A stretch of DNA of 64,000 bases from Istiophorus platypterus (taxonomy: Eukaryota > Chordata > Actinopteri > Istiophoriformes > Istiophoridae): assembly GCA_016859345.1 (NCBI GenBank), contig CM029114.1, forward strand, positions 12,360,501 to 12,424,500, given 5' to 3'. Both the position numbers and the translations under genes were made by a program. Shown in pieces: positions 36,019 to 49,900 of this stretch. Under the pieces are notes generated by a model that saw only the letters and a program-made list of their open reading frames with translations, was not told where the DNA came from and searched no databases. Position 1 is the first letter of the stretch; each line of letters starts with the position of its first letter.

Positions 36019-39000
36019 GTAATGAATTCTTATGTGTTTCTCTGCATCGTCCTCTGCAAAAAATGAATTTCCAAATTCAAAGGGGTTATTTTGTGATGGA
36101 TAATAAAGTGCAGCAGAAACAGACAGAGGGGCTGTCTAGAAGAAGAGTTTCAATGAAATGCTGCAGAAATCTGGTTTTTACAAATCAATAACAGCCAATT
36201 TAACATTTCCCTTTTCCTGCCTTTGACTTCGCCAGCCATCCATTTTCTGTAAAGCACAAGACGGGCTGTCGCTGATATACTCTTGTAACTCAAGTGAATT
36301 TCCAATTTGGATAAACTGGCTCTGTTGAGGCAACAACTCTGGTAAAAGAAAATGATGAAAGAAAGCTCTCATTCTAAATCTGAGAGTTTAGGGACATCAT
36401 GTCTGGAACAAGCAGGAGACACATAAATAAATCCCAGCTTTGACAGCCCAGACAGCCCCTGGTTAGAAATGACAGCACATCAGCTACAAGCAAATAGAGG
36501 ATAATGCATCAAACAGTCATTAGCTGGACATTGGAGTCAAGGGAGCACTGGGTCTGACCAAGGTTGATGACTAGGTATCCTATTTTGATTTGCTTAATCA
36601 GGTATTCAGACATCCACTTCCGCAAAGTTTTCAAATAACACTCAAACTCATTTTACACATTTTGAAATATGAACTATATATTGAAGTTTAATGAGGATAT
36701 ACTATAATTCCAACAAAGAAACAATGCAAGAAAAGAGTATACTTGTTTAAAATAACAATAATTTTACAAATATTCACGAGTCAGCTTTATAATTCTACAA
36801 AATATCCTTTGTTGACCAAAACTTATCAAACATAGTTTTAAACCTAATGGTAGATATATGTTTTTGCCGAAATTTTGAAAAGTTCCTATGCTAATCACAA
36901 GCATAGATTTTTCCCTATTGATTTTTACTGAAATGTGCATGTGGAAATCAATTGAAGTATCAACTACTACACCTATATCCTTTTCTTTTTTCCACCTGCT
37001 GAACCCCTCTTCTCCAACTGAATAACTATGTTATCATTTGAATTCCCAGTGTGTGAATGTTTACATTTTTCTGGATTTATTTCTGTAGCCTCCGATAACA
37101 CTAATTATTCATGCTACAGAGATCTTCTTGAAAATGGGCTGAGTCAGTGTCCTCAGTAATTAGTCCTGTATCCTGTCTGCAACTCTGTCGTCTGTGTGAT
37201 AGGACGTTAGTTTAGACAGTCTCCTTTTATGAGGCACTGCATCAAAAACTCTTTGGAAATCCATATAAATGTAATCAGCTGACTTATAAATGAATGACTT
37301 ATAGATATCTGAATGAAATTTTTCAATTTCAATTTTCTATAAATTAAGCTCTAGGGATGTAATTGCTCTCTACGTTATGTTTAACAAAAAGATGTGTTTG
37401 TACCAAGGAATATCAAAATCTATCAAAGTAAAACATTTTAGGAAAATAAACTCTATGGTATTTTAACAGAAAGTATTCAGTAGTGATTAATTTTCAAAAT
37501 TTGATATTCAGTTGTTGATATCTTTCTAATTACAATGGCAGTGAGATCCATCCATACACAACTGGATGCTTTATCACCGCTGTCTTGTATACACATACAG
37601 AAACGCTCTCGCACTGATTCACTTGAAGTTTGTGTGAGGATCTGGCCCCTGTATTTCATTCATATATTGTCAGTTTTAAATAGTTTACCAATACAAATCT
37701 TAGCACAGGCATGGATACTATGATGGTGCAAAAAACCTACTTAAAATGAAATTAGTGGCACTGGAAATAAAGAAATTGACCCCTTAGCAAGCCCTGCTCT
37801 CCTCAGTTAAAGTTAGTGCACCTGTAAACTTTCCAATCTAGCACTGCACATAAGCAGTTTACAGTGACAGACTGACCATTCAAAGTATATTCAGTAACAG
37901 GCAAATCGCTTCATATTTTTTGTCTGAAATTACTTTTTTTTTTTTTTTCTAGCTGCGTGTGGCAAGTGACCAAAACTCTGCAAGTTGATTGAAAACTCTC
38001 TGAGGCTGAATTTTCAATGTCTTCAGCTGGCTTGTGTGAAAATGACAAAACCGCAAAAAAAACGTGTATTTGATGGCTACATGATATGCTAATTCAGTGC
38101 CGTCTAATGATGTATAAAAGAGTGAGGCTAAAGCTCACAGGTTTCAGGCAAAAAGACAGCATCCTCACATGTTTACCGGCAGCAGATCACTTTTTAAACA
38201 ATACACCCCTTTAAGATGGAGAAACGTCTGAGATGATTTTAGGGAATACAGCATTCTGAATGACATGACATCCAACCATTTGGATACTTAATGTGTGTAT
38301 CATGGATATGTAATCCTGAAAAACCTTATCAAGCGATTTTAGATGCATGGCAACTAATTGTAACCATGTGAATGTTTTCCTGATATACTGAGGTTTTAGC
38401 AGGAATTGTATTTACTCCTCTATTCATACTGTATGTGGTAGGAGAAAAGCTTGTCCGACAGTGAAACTAGGACGACCAATCAAATGTCCTTTTTCCCTGC
38501 CTCTGATAGGGTCTGTGCCTCATGTTTTTTCAAATGTGCATGGACAGATTTCTTTTATAGACGGAAATATAGGCTTCTGATGTGTCGAAGAATCATGAAC
38601 ATGACTTAACTTGCTCTTCCCTCCAGTGTGGAACGCAGTTATCGGTGTACAATTTAGAGGTCATGGCTTGTTTCAGTTGCTGTTGTTTTACTGAGGTTAA
38701 ATGTGTGGAACCCAGCATGCCACATGTTTATAGGACAAATAAGACATAATTGAGTTGTTGAGACATAGAGGCAGATGTTATAGGGATAAATGACTGGTGC
38801 GTATTTGATGTGTATGATTTTGGACCGTCTTAGAGGAGGTGGTAAATGAGACTCACTACGATAACTATGATTACCACTGCTGTGTTAAAGAATATGGCAA
38901 TGATGGACAGCCTGAGCCAAACTGTGTGGAAGTGGGGAATTGTTGCATGAAATCATTCAGCTGTGTATGACTGTATTCAGTCACGGTAACTTTTGTGTTA

Positions 39001-40422
39001 TCACTAGCACACCATGGTTATCAAGAGATATATTCAGGTCAGTCAGGCAGGTCTCTATACCTGTAAGCTATCAGACCTCTTCACGGTTCACAGCACTGTA
39101 GAAAATTTCCTCCAAATTGCATCTTGCCTTTATCTAGCAGTGTCTATGTAGTGACGTGCAACAACAAAGTCATTAGTGTTAACGTTTCATTTTAGCTATG
39201 AATCTTAACAACTTGGGTAGGAATTTTCCCAAAGGTCCTATAGTCCTCCTAGCAGAGAGAGGCAGTCTATATATGTAAGTGTACACACAGAAAGGTTTAG
39301 GTAACGGCAGAGTTGGAAAAACACTCACTTAGAAATATACAAAAAACATCCTTACTAACATTAACTTTGGTTTCACTTCCCTTTTGGTAATTGAACCCCA
39401 TGCTGAGATTGTTGAATGTCTCTGTTTACATAAATTATACAGGATTTACAAAAGCAGAATGCATGGTTTTTCAGCTCACTTCCACCAGAATAGATAGAGA
39501 CCAACCTGCAGTGTGTATGAACATGTGGTTGTAAATGCCAGTTTGCTTGATGTTTCAACATCTGAATTTGCTGTGTATCAGAGCAAAAATAATGTGTTTA
39601 ATTTTGAGAAAATATTATCTTTATTTTGGCATTCATTCGGTATTACATGTGTTTGGAACACTATAGAAAACACAGTTCACTAAAATCTCTGCAATAAAAG
39701 CTCCGGTGGTTTGAGTTGAAAAAAGGTACTGTAATCTTACAGTTCTGTATCGTCTGCTTTGGCCTCGGGACCGGTGCTCTCAGAGAAGATCAAATCATGA
39801 GCAAACTGGAAAACATGGCTAGACTAAAAGGCAGCGCACAAGCATGTGACCCTATGTATCGAGGCAGACACTGGAGATACATGGAGACACGACAGTAGTC
39901 AAGGTAGAGTGGCAAAGTAGTGCCTCCTTTCCACCTCCTTTCTGTTTTTCCCTTAACTTCTTAAGACATATTAATAAAACATGAGTACCAACTTTCAAAA
40001 GACTTTAAATCTGTTAAATGTATGTAATCAATGAAAATGATGTCTTCTGTATTATATCACGTTTTATTTTCAATATTACTTCATGAATGTATGGTAACGT
40101 ATTTGAAAATGTATTCATTCACTCATCTGACCATGAGTATACCACGAGTCAGCAGTATTTGTACCGATTAACAATATTTCTACAGTATAATGTATCATTT
40201 TGGGCAAAAACACAATTCATCTGAATTAGTTTTCTCTTCTCAGTTTATTACTTCCACTCTTGAGCAAGGGGGGGTTGGTCTGTGCTAACCCCCGTAAGAG
40301 TCAGCAGCCCAATGACAAACGTACCTCAGAGTCTTCTCAATGGGTGACTGAGTCTCTGATAGAATACATGGAGTTGTGCTCCAGAGCCATCAGTAGAAAA
40401 CTTGATATATTAACATGTGTGG

Positions 40423-40425
<3 letters not shown>
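36019..40425. other. No gene seen; AT-rich unique-looking DNA
   Basis: A 60-codon frame at 39716-39898 begins at a TTG and has a more balanced base composition, but its product is unknown and it lacks a start and splice context. A run of 15 T bases lies at about 37934. No transposon was recognised. Confidence 0.5.

Positions 40426-40426
<1 letters not shown>

Positions 40427-40465
<39 letters not shown>
40427..40465 (+). repeat. (GA)n microsatellite
   Basis: About 19 GA units without interruption. The overlapping frames read Arg-Glu or Ser-Leu runs across it and are artefacts. Confidence 0.95.
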
Positions 40466-40466
<1 letters not shown>

Positions 40467-41252
40467 CAGAGTTGGAGCTGTACCCTCTTCTGGTTTTGGC
40501 GCTTGGGTCTACCGTGCAATCCTTAATGACTTGGTGGCGTTGATCTGTGAAGGAAAGAGAAAATGGGCCATTTAGAGAGAGAAACAGACAACTTGCTATG
40601 TCTTGTCCATTGTCTGGGATTTAAGTGAGAAAATCAATTTGTCATGACACTTTGCCGATAAAAGTAATTCCCCCGTTCTCTCTCCCAGCCCTCTTCTGAT
40701 ATGCACACTAGGCTTAGCACCAAGAAAGGAGTTATTGGAATGATTGGTCGCAAACTTAGAAACTTAGCAAATACACGCCCCGTGTTTCCCTATTATCCCG
40801 ATTAATTCTCATATTCACAATAAGACACTTACATGGGATACCCAGTTTTTCTTTCACATCCTACTCTATTCAGAACACATACTGAATATAAAAAAAATGT
40901 GTTGGCTAGTTTAGGGTGAAGGACATGGAACCATGGGAGTAGAAAGAGAGTGAGACTGTATGAATGAGTGAAAGTAGAATCTGGTAATACGGATCAACCG
41001 TAATAGTCCAGGGCACCATGTGTCATGAAAATGCACCACATGACACTCGCGTCTCCCTATAGTACTCAAGGGAGGATGGAATTTATTATCAGGCAAGAGA
41101 TCCAGTCATGATGGCCAGCCTGACAAAGTTTTCCCCAGGTTCAATCAATCACATGTGTCCTCTGTAAAGAGGCAGTACCACAAGGGGCCCTCGGAGGCTT
41201 TGCCAGCAGATTAGTCACAGCCAAGTCTCATTTCTGCAGCTGCACCAGTACA
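40466..41252. other. No gene seen
   Basis: No repeat family or coding signal was recognised. The minus-strand frame 40911-41096 is not known. Confidence 0.5.
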
Positions 41253-41450
41253 AAGATGGAATGATGAAGTAAGGAGGGAGAAAGGAGTGATAGGTGAGAG
41301 GAAGGCAAAAAGTAAATGGTGGAAGGGTTGAGACAAGAGAGTGGGAGAGAAAGAAAGGAAGAGAAAAAAAGGATATGCCAAGAGTGAAGAGAAAGGAGGG
41401 TAATAATGAGAGGTAAAAGCCGAGAAGGAGAGGAAAGCAAATCAGTGGCA
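41253..41450 (+). repeat. Polypurine-rich stretch
   Basis: Nearly 200 bp whose plus strand is mostly A and G, with few pyrimidines. It explains two overlapping Ser/Leu/Phe-rich minus-strand frames of about 100 codons that are not genes. It is not a simple tandem repeat. Confidence 0.75.
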
Positions 41451-44400
41451 ACAGATATAATGATGATGGTGTGGAATGAGAATTGAAAAAAAATACAACA
41501 GAAAAAAGTATCAAGAAAGGAACATAGAGGATATGAGGTGCATTTGAACATAGGATGGTAATATAGTATGTGAGTTTTAAAGCATTATTGGTTCATGTGT
41601 TTTCATATGCAAATATTTTAGTGGCACTTTATTTTTCACTGTCCTCATTCCAGTGTATCAGTATGTAATACAGTGTATTAACATAATCCTCATTTTGTTG
41701 AGTTATGACTTCACCGCTGCATCAGATCATTCACTAAAGCTGAATTAACATTGTGGAAATGCTCATTCATTCATTTTTCACTGTGCGCAAAAGCATCGAG
41801 CAATAATTGCTAACTGCATTTACCCACATGACATAAATGCTGCTGAATGATGGCTCATATTTCCAAGTTCTTTTCCCTTAATTTATGTTATGCCTCATTG
41901 AATATTAACGTGAGGTTTTAATATGTGCCATTATGACTACATTTCACTTGCTCAGGAGATATAAATTGGATTGAGTACATTATCATCACCTGGTACTTTT
42001 AGCAGGTAGGTACTCACATATTTGAGTAAAACATCATTTGCACACAAACTGTGTACATTTAGTTTACAATAGTAAATACAAAGTTAATATGTATATATGT
42101 ATATATAATTTCTTATGTTCTTGAAAAAAAAAAAATTCCCGTAAATTAATGCAGTAGAAAAAAAGCAGGTTTGAAGCAATATATTTTCTGATACAGTGTG
42201 TCTGGCTGCAAATCAGCTGTTTTGTAAGTAATTAAAAAATTTTCACATTCTCTCACCTAACCCAAAGAAGAATAAGCAAAGCAGGCCAGTGTTAAATCTA
42301 TACATTTTATTGAATAATCATGAAAGTTTAAGACCTAACTTTACAACTGAGGCTTTGGCCTCCCTAAATGGTGCATTCTTAATGATGTTCCTTTCTTGAT
42401 ATAGTGGCTCTGCCCTGCCTGTATCACAGTGATGATAACAGCTCTATCTGTTCATTAGTTAAACAATGCGGGGGTGCTGACCAAGCTCAAACTGCCATCG
42501 ATCCATCCCACAATATCTCACCTTTATCAATCTTTCCACACTCACATTAAGGCTGATATGCACATGCGCATTGCAACAGAGCTTAATACAGTATGTACGA
42601 ACACAGATACACACACCTATGAGAAAACACAAACATTTATATGTTTCTACCTCTCGAATAAGATAGGAAAAAAACTGGCTCCTGGAACTATAGTTTCCTA
42701 TTGTCCATTGTAAGTGCTGCTGTATGTCAAGTCTGCACTGGCTTTTAAAAACAGGCAACACAGTGTCTCCAGAGAAAGCCCTTCTTTGTTAATCTCTATT
42801 AACCTCTCCAGTGAGCAGGGCACAGGTTCACAGTTTTGGCCACTTAAGTTTGAGCCTGACCTTACTTTGTGCTTACAACTGTCTAATGTGTCTGGCACGG
42901 CTTGGCTGCACTCCAGCTGAGATTCTCATCTGCTCACCCACTCACCTCTGAGCATGTGCACATAGGAGAGGGAGGGCATAACCAGGTCTTTTAGGAACTT
43001 TGCATACTTCCAGAAGATGATATTTGTGGAGAATGAGATATAGGAATTAATAAATAGCAATCCTGTTTTAATATTATTATTATTATTACTGCTCAGTGTC
43101 TTAGAAGCACCTCAAATTCTTGGTTATTTGAAAGGAAAAGTTCCAGATACTCTAAAAAAGCCTTCTGAGAATTTGCTTTTGCTGCATTTAGTAAATCTTT
43201 GCAATTTCAGCATGACAAAGCCAGCCCACAATTTCAATTTGTTCTTTGTGGTCTGGCAAGGCCATGGATGAATTCACCGGGAAGAGACAACATTTTCTTT
43301 CCAGAGCACGGGGATTGATGTTTTCCAAGCCATGCAAAAACAGTAAGATACATTTTAGTTCTACAAGGCTAAAAGAAAAAAAAAAAAGTTATATGTAAAC
43401 ATATCCTGCCAAACTAGTGAAATATTGAATGAACAAACCCCGTAATCTGATAGAAATATACAGAATATAAACTCAGTCAAATGAAGACCGTCTGTTTTTA
43501 TTTCATATTATCAAACAGAATTATAATTGGATGGATTAAATGAAAGTTCAAAAAGCAGAGAAATAAATATATCATCAAAGAAACCCTCAATTAACCATAC
43601 ATATGAAAAGTCAAAACATGTAATCCAAAATAATCTAAAAAACAAGACCCTAACATTAGTGTAATGTGATGTAATGATGCGTCAGCACAGAGCACCAGTG
43701 GAGATTATTACAGACACAACTGAGCCATTTGATGTTCAATTTACCCCCCACTCTTATCTTCTCAGAATTTTCTCTGTTATATCATAACGGTTCCATTAGA
43801 CTTGTTCTATACTTGCTGCCCTGTTTCACTGACTAAAAGTAGAATAATGCTGCATTTTACAAGCAGACCACACAGTACTAAGCAATGGTGCTGGAATAAA
43901 AAAAAAAAAAAAACAAGCCTGAGACCTATTTCACTGTCACTCTACCTACTAGCTAAGGATGTGAGCTACTGACTTTTAGCTGATGAGACATTCACCATAA
44001 GACAGCTGGAAACTCTGCCCCTTTCCTTCAGTGCAGCAGTCACTTCTACATACCAATGTGTACAACCTTGGTCATCTTTCCGCTCTAAAGGTGCTGTCAG
44101 TCTGCATTTGGTCCGGCAAAAGGCAGGCTGGACAGGAAATTGCATTGGTAGAGTTGCGGGCATAGACTGCAGGACGTAGTAAATCAGGCTTACGAAAGCA
44201 GTCCACAAAGATATAAATTATACAGCTACTTACTCAATTCCTAGTCTTGAAACTCTATTACTTGCTTTGAATTCCATACAGCAAATTAGCATCTGTTCTC
44301 CTCTACTGCTTATATTGCTATGTTATGTTTGTATACTAAAATCTACAACGACACTCTGAGCATGTTAAAAAATGTGCTGGTGAGATGTATAATAGCGACC

Positions 44401-45159
44401 CCTGGTATACTGATTGTGTGGACAGTATTGCTTTTATTCAATTAAAAGGCTTAATGATAAAAAGCGTAAATAATATCATTGCATTTCTGCTTTAAAATGA
44501 ATTCAGTGATTAATAGATCATCAAAACATAATCAACATATTAGAATTTAAGCTACATAAGATTTTTATGTGTGCCTACCTATGATTTAGTGTTATTTCAC
44601 AACAATTTTGCTTAATACAAACTCATATTTAAGGTACTATCAGTTTTTTTATCACAGTGAAAGCAAGGACTATGCCTGGTTTTCCCAGTTTCTTATACTC
44701 CATAGCTAGTTCTGGTAAATGTCACTTTGTTTGGTTTATGCATGAGTATGCCTCACATTTAAATTCTCATTTGATTCAAAAAGGCCCTATTTGTGCCACT
44801 CCCAGTTCCCAAAAGGCTGTGGAAGCACACAAGGGTGTTTGGTAAACAGGACTCTAGGAACTGGTAGTGTTCATTTCCCAGGAAATGTTGATGAAGAGAG
44901 CGTGAGTAATGTCCTCAGGGAGAAGATGAAGAGATTAGAAGAAAATAAAGTTGCTCTGCTGTTCAGTAGAGACTCATGGCATAGTCCTACTCTCGAGTCC
45001 AAAGTCACAAATCTCAAGGCGTGGCACATTGCAGAGAATGTGTTGCTATGTGCTTCACTTAAGAAAAGTAATGCTTAGGAAAGGAAATAGCTCCACTGTT
45101 CCTAATCCTGAATATTTCTCTGTGCGAGACCAATCACGTGTCCATGTTGTCCCTGAATT
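41451..45159. other. No clear gene; one unrecognised ORF at 44791-45078
   Basis: (TTA)n of about five units lies at 43074-43089, and an A-run of about 15 at 43898. The plus-strand frame 44791-45078 contains DEESVSNVLREKMKRLEENK, which could form a short helix, preceded by CATTTCCCAG (a weak acceptor-like sequence). There is no matching donor and no known homologue. Three other overlapping frames in the area argue that it is chance. Confidence 0.45.
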
Positions 45160-45239
45160 TTTGGGCAATGCATGCTGGGATAGGTTCCAACCCCCTGCCA
45201 TCCTGAAGAAAGTATTATGAATGATAGATATGGAGGATG
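45160..45239 (+). repeat. Fragment of an abundant fish dispersed repeat (3' end)
   Basis: GCAATGCATGCTGGGATAGG, TTCCAACCCCCTGCCATCCT and then GAAGAAAGTATTATGAATGA match, with decay, the string normally read in fish genomes as 'gctgggataggctccagccccc...gaccctgaagaggataagcgg...atggatgga'. Only this 3' block is present; the usual upstream part is missing or decayed. Confidence 0.7.
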
Positions 45240-46599
45240 ACGGTGGAAAAGGAAAAGCAGGCTAAGTTGATTTTTGTAGCTTCCTGTATTCAAAATATTT
45301 GCGGATCAGCAGCTGGCTCTCAAGTCTTTGTATATTCCAAAAAGTGAAGTAGATTCAATGATTTAGACTGAATGAAGAAACGAGATACAGAGAATAGAAT
45401 AAGTTAGAATAATTGTTCAAGCATGGATGTCAACATTGAATGGATCCAGCATCTTTTTTCATCTATTATATCATTGTTAACTGAGCACCTTACAAAACAA
45501 GACATTTGAAGATGTCACCTTGGTTTCTGCTAAACTTGTAATAGGCCTTTTTTACTGTTTCCTTGATTTTTAACAGGCCAAACTACATCAGTTTGTCCAC
45601 AAAAGTGAGAGAAAGCACATTTAGATTTAAATTTAAACTCAAATGAAAGATGAGAGCTCATTATTTATTTATTTATTTATTTTATAAAACTACAGGTAAA
45701 AAAATATTGCTTTGGAGTGTATTATTTATGTTAATAAACAAACTAGTAATAACAAATCAACCCCTTACCTATAAGAACCATCATGTGCATCCACTTGCTA
45801 AAATAACTGCACCTTTTTTTATTTCATTTTATGCATTTAACACTGAGAGAAGTTCCAAATCCAGGTGCACAAAACTGATACAGTAGGAAAGTGCCCTAGA
45901 TAATGCAAATCTACAATAAGTGATATAGATGCTTTAAAGTAGCACAAACAGACTAGATACCTAAATTTCTTTCATTTTCTCTTTTTTTTGTTCCCCATTT
46001 ACACTGCACCACCAGGAAATGCAGAGATGTGTGGGGTTGGGTGAGGTACTGCAGACTGAACACTTTCCTTTTACACCAGGCTTGTAGAGGGGCTCTGAGG
46101 AAACCCTCAAATCACCATCTGTGAATCTTCTGCTGTTCTCAAATATCCTGCAGGTCTATGTGCTAAATCATTACCATAATAGGATTTTAGAGTCTTAATA
46201 CATTCCATATTTTGTTTCATAAATCTCTTGATGGAAAAAATACATTTCTATCAGATAGGACGAAACAGAATCATAGCGTATAGAAAACTCTTACAACGCA
46301 AGCGAGTAAAATAAGGGTTATATGCTGCATGCTTTAGGGTAAATGCAACTGTGCTTTTGCTGCATTGATACTGTCTAACCCAATTTCCTGTAGATCATGG
46401 TGGTAAAGAGAAATCATAACAGAAGCCAGACCATAACATGCTCTCATGTACAGTAGAGAATACTGTTTGAATGAGGTGAATGTGAATATTTACTTGCATT
46501 GATGATTACTAATGTGAAAGTGGTAGAATAAATGTCAAGCTTGTAGCTGACCAGTTGACTTAGACAAAAGCTTGTCCTCACATTATCATACAAGGAAAT
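45240..46599. other. No gene seen; includes a (TTTA)n tract
   Basis: (TTTA)n of about five to six units at 45661-45683. AT-rich elsewhere. No repeat family or coding signal recognised. Confidence 0.5.
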
Positions 46600-47230
46600 G
46601 TGAGGTTCTCACCACCTTTAAGTGAACAAAGATGAAAAGGAATTCATTAATTAGAATGTGCATAAATTGCCAGTTGCTGTATATTAAAATTAATGTATTT
46701 TTAAAATGCCATTATTAATTTAAACTGTTCAAATCAGTTTTTGATTTGCAGTTATCCTTTATCTCTATGATGTTCTGTGTTCAACAGGATACTAATAGAA
46801 TATTGATGTTTTTGACCTATTTAAGACGAGCACAGGGGAGGTTAAAAAAATAAAGAGCACTTTTGTGTTTGTTCTGCTTCCTTGCTGTACCAGGCCCAGC
46901 CTGGTAATGTCTTTTTAACATCTTTACACAGCCACAATTACCTTTGCTTCCAAGACTAATCAACAGTGCTTGTAGTAAAGAGGTCTTTGTCCCTTAATTT
47001 TTACCCTGTAAACGGCCATTTAGAGAGCAATTGTACCACTTTCATTTGCACTGATATGCACTGAGGAGCAACATGAAAAGGTAATTAGAAAGAACTGTTC
47101 ATGAGGTCAGTTGAAGCAAAAAGAATACTATATGCAGGAGGTTTCTGTTGAGATATGCATTGATTTCTGCAACATGTTTGATCATTTTCATAAAGTCCTC
47201 TCAAGGGAGCATTCAAACCAAGCCTGGGAC
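46600..47230. promoter_or_regulatory. Candidate conserved non-coding element (low confidence)
   Basis: Non-repetitive AT-rich DNA with several homeodomain-type cores (ATTAATTAG near 46645, ATTATTAATTTA near 46710, GTAATTAGAA near 47082) and octamer-like ATTTGCA (about 47044). There is a perfect hairpin at 46888-46906. No recognised transposon and no microsatellite lies inside. Such composition is typical of vertebrate conserved enhancers in gene deserts, but only a cross-species alignment can show it. Confidence 0.15.
46888..46906. repeat. Perfect 8-bp inverted repeat, 3-base loop
   Basis: TACCAGGC and GCCTGGTA are exact reverse complements around CCA. It may be a dyad binding site or chance. 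Confidence 0.8.
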
Positions 47231-49439
47231 AGCAGTAATATATTTTGCAATTTTCAGACAGCCTTAATCTTACTTAATTAATGTGAATGCGGTAGAAAAT
47301 TGTGTTGACGCAGTACAAAATGGTTGTTTTCTGCCAAGAAATATCCCTCGAGGAGAGGGGCGTTTAATAAATATTGTTGGTATAAAAAGACACTGTTGGG
47401 GGTTAGGAGTATATATGAAAAGAACAGTAAAACATGACTGTGTTCCTGTGTTACCATTGCCTGTTTTCCTATAATCACCCAATTTTTCAATCCATTATTT
47501 GATTTTTCTGGCTACTTTTTGTAAAGATTTAAATTAATGTCTTTGCAGTGTACTCGTATGGATGAGTAATGCTGTATACATTAGATGTAAAGGAGGATGG
47601 ACCATATACACCAGAAGCGCAAGGAAAAGCTGAACAAATTGCAGACAATTCAGAGGGTCAAATACCATTCATTCCAAAATGCAACACAGAAATAGTAACA
47701 ACATGCAGTGTTGGTGTATGTTCATTTTTTTGATGTCGTAATGTGGTGTAAATAGGTCCTTTAGATTTAAAATGAGCATGTACAAAACCTATAATGAGCA
47801 CTATAAAACCTGTACCTACAGCGTGTCATCGTATTGTGCTCTGTGAGAAGCCACATCCTCAGTTTCCCCTTGAGAACTCTTGTAAGTAATCTCTTAATCT
47901 CACTCAAGCAAGGCCTCAGGTGAACGGAAAGGAAAGCAATGCCATACTCAGTGTCTTTCAAACCATGACACTGTAGAAATAAGCAGATTTTTTTTTATTT
48001 CATTTGTGCTCTTTAAGAGCAAGCAACTGTGTCTCAATGTCTTGCCTTTTTTATTTACAAAGCTGATTTGTATTGAATTCTTAGTGTTCCTACTTACGGC
48101 ACCATTAAGGAATATGTCAAGTTGAGATCTAAAAACTTGACACATAACCATAAACGAGCCTCGTGTAAATAAAAAACGGAATAACTTTAATCTGTGTATC
48201 TTTGTAATATCAAAGATTTCAGTTGCCAATCTCTTATTTTCTGGGTTTTGGAGAACTAGTTGTGGAAGCACAATCAACTTTGATTAAGGCTGGAACATGG
48301 TTCCCCATACTCCATGTAGGGGTCTTTTTATTGACATTCATATGCCTGTAGAGTGTAATGTCTTATTTTCCATTTTGATGTTGTCTCCAAGAAGCAATTA
48401 GATCAACTAATATTCTTGCTTGAGACTTACCATTCTTAGTTGCTGGGATTTGCTAGGCATGTGCAAATTAGGTTGCTACACTCTATGACCTGTTTTCACC
48501 ATTAAAATTCTCTTTGTAGACATTTACAAATGTTTACATGTATCCTCAGGAAACCATATTTCCAATCTTCTTCTTCACGTCTGTTCAGATGTTGTCAAAA
48601 ACGTGTGCAACCAGATATTGTTTTTTTATATGAATCATTGCTTTCTAAGAGATGGGACCAATAATTCACGTTAGCATTGCTTTTGACCATAAGGCTATGG
48701 TGTAGGTATCTGTTTCAAAGGTTTTTCAGCTTGTCCATAGGCAAGCACCACTGGACTCACTCACCAGTCACTCACTCATATCACTCACTTCAGATTATTG
48801 TCTTCTTAAATTAAACTATGCAACTGTAGTTTCCTCCGTCACCGCTGAGCTCATGGGTCTCCTCACCTGGAAAAGTATAATTATATTTGGCTAAGTCTCT
48901 TGAGAAGACAGAGAGCACAGGCGCTTGGCTATATTCATTTTAATGAATGGAATGGTGCAACTGTTCCCTTACATTAATGCCTTCTGCACCCAAGGCCACT
49001 GATCCCTCCAGTAATTTCTTTACCTCAGCTTCTTGAATATGAATAATGGTATTAATTTTAATAACTATACTACCACATCCTAAATTATATTAACCTTTTC
49101 AAAATTACCTCAGAATTTAGAATTTGCAATGCATTTTCTGTTCGTGTCCACAATATTCAAACAATCCCTCTCTTGGATTCTTCTCCCAGGTCTTTTCTTA
49201 AAAACTGTGGAGGGAAATACAGTCCATGGTTGAAGGCACCATTTCACTTAATGCATCGTTTTTAATGTTATTGAAAGTGAGACAAAAATCCTCCAAAGGA
49301 AATCTGCTGTCACCCCTTGAATAGTGGCACAAAGTGACAGATGTACCGTTTTCTCTCCTCTAAATGAAAATATCAACATATAGAGATATCATGGTGCCTG
49401 ACTTCACTATGCCAAATAAGGTCTTCTTGAAAGGCAATG
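47231..49439. other. No gene seen
   Basis: Three overlapping frames of about 65-70 codons at 47270-47490 and one of 109 codons at 47948-48277 (minus) are not recognised. No repeats seen apart from short T-runs. Confidence 0.5.
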
Positions 49440-49900
49440 TCCAATCTGCATTACATATACTGCCTCCATCTGACTGACAGCATTTTGCTAAATAGATAAA
49501 GATTTAATTATTAATCAGGATTCATGTATGCTGCAGCATGTTATTAACGCTGAGCGGATAATGCAGTGAGCTAGTTGCTTATTTTCAGCACTGGGATGGG
49601 ACTTATTCAAATTTAGTGTGCCTCAACTCTGTATCTTGTCAAATTGAAAATGACAAGCCGGGAGTTCTATTTATGTTACATAAAGTAAACCCACAATCAG
49701 AAGCAAAGTTCTGTCCATGAAAACATTTTTTTTTTTTTTTTACAATTCCAGCTGTCTTACTAAATGGCAATTCTTTAATTAATATTAGTAGATTATCATA
49801 TGAGATTTGCTATCACTGCAGAACGACATGTACTTTATGTCGATTTTAATTATATTCAGAATCTTTTGTGTTGAAAGCCAGGGAGCAGAATATTGTGCAA
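49440..49900. promoter_or_regulatory. Candidate conserved non-coding element (low confidence)
   Basis: Non-repetitive sequence with TTTAATTATTAATCAGG (49503 on), TTCTTTAATTAATATTAG (49770 on) and CATATGAGATTTGC. It is interrupted by a T-run at 49727-49741. Clustering of homeodomain-type cores is the only evidence. Confidence 0.13.

Noticed and set aside
40260..40526. 88-codon frame with an Arg-Glu run
   Set aside because: Created by the (GA)n microsatellite.
41215..41551. Two minus-strand frames of about 100 codons, rich in Ser, Leu and Phe, resembling membrane proteins
   Set aside because: They come from one polypurine stretch read in two registers; composition explains the apparent hydrophobicity.
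44791..45220. Overlapping plus frames of 95 and 89 codons, one with a Lys/Glu-rich helix-like segment
   Set aside because: No homologue recognised, no donor site, and the right end runs into a dispersed repeat at 45160.
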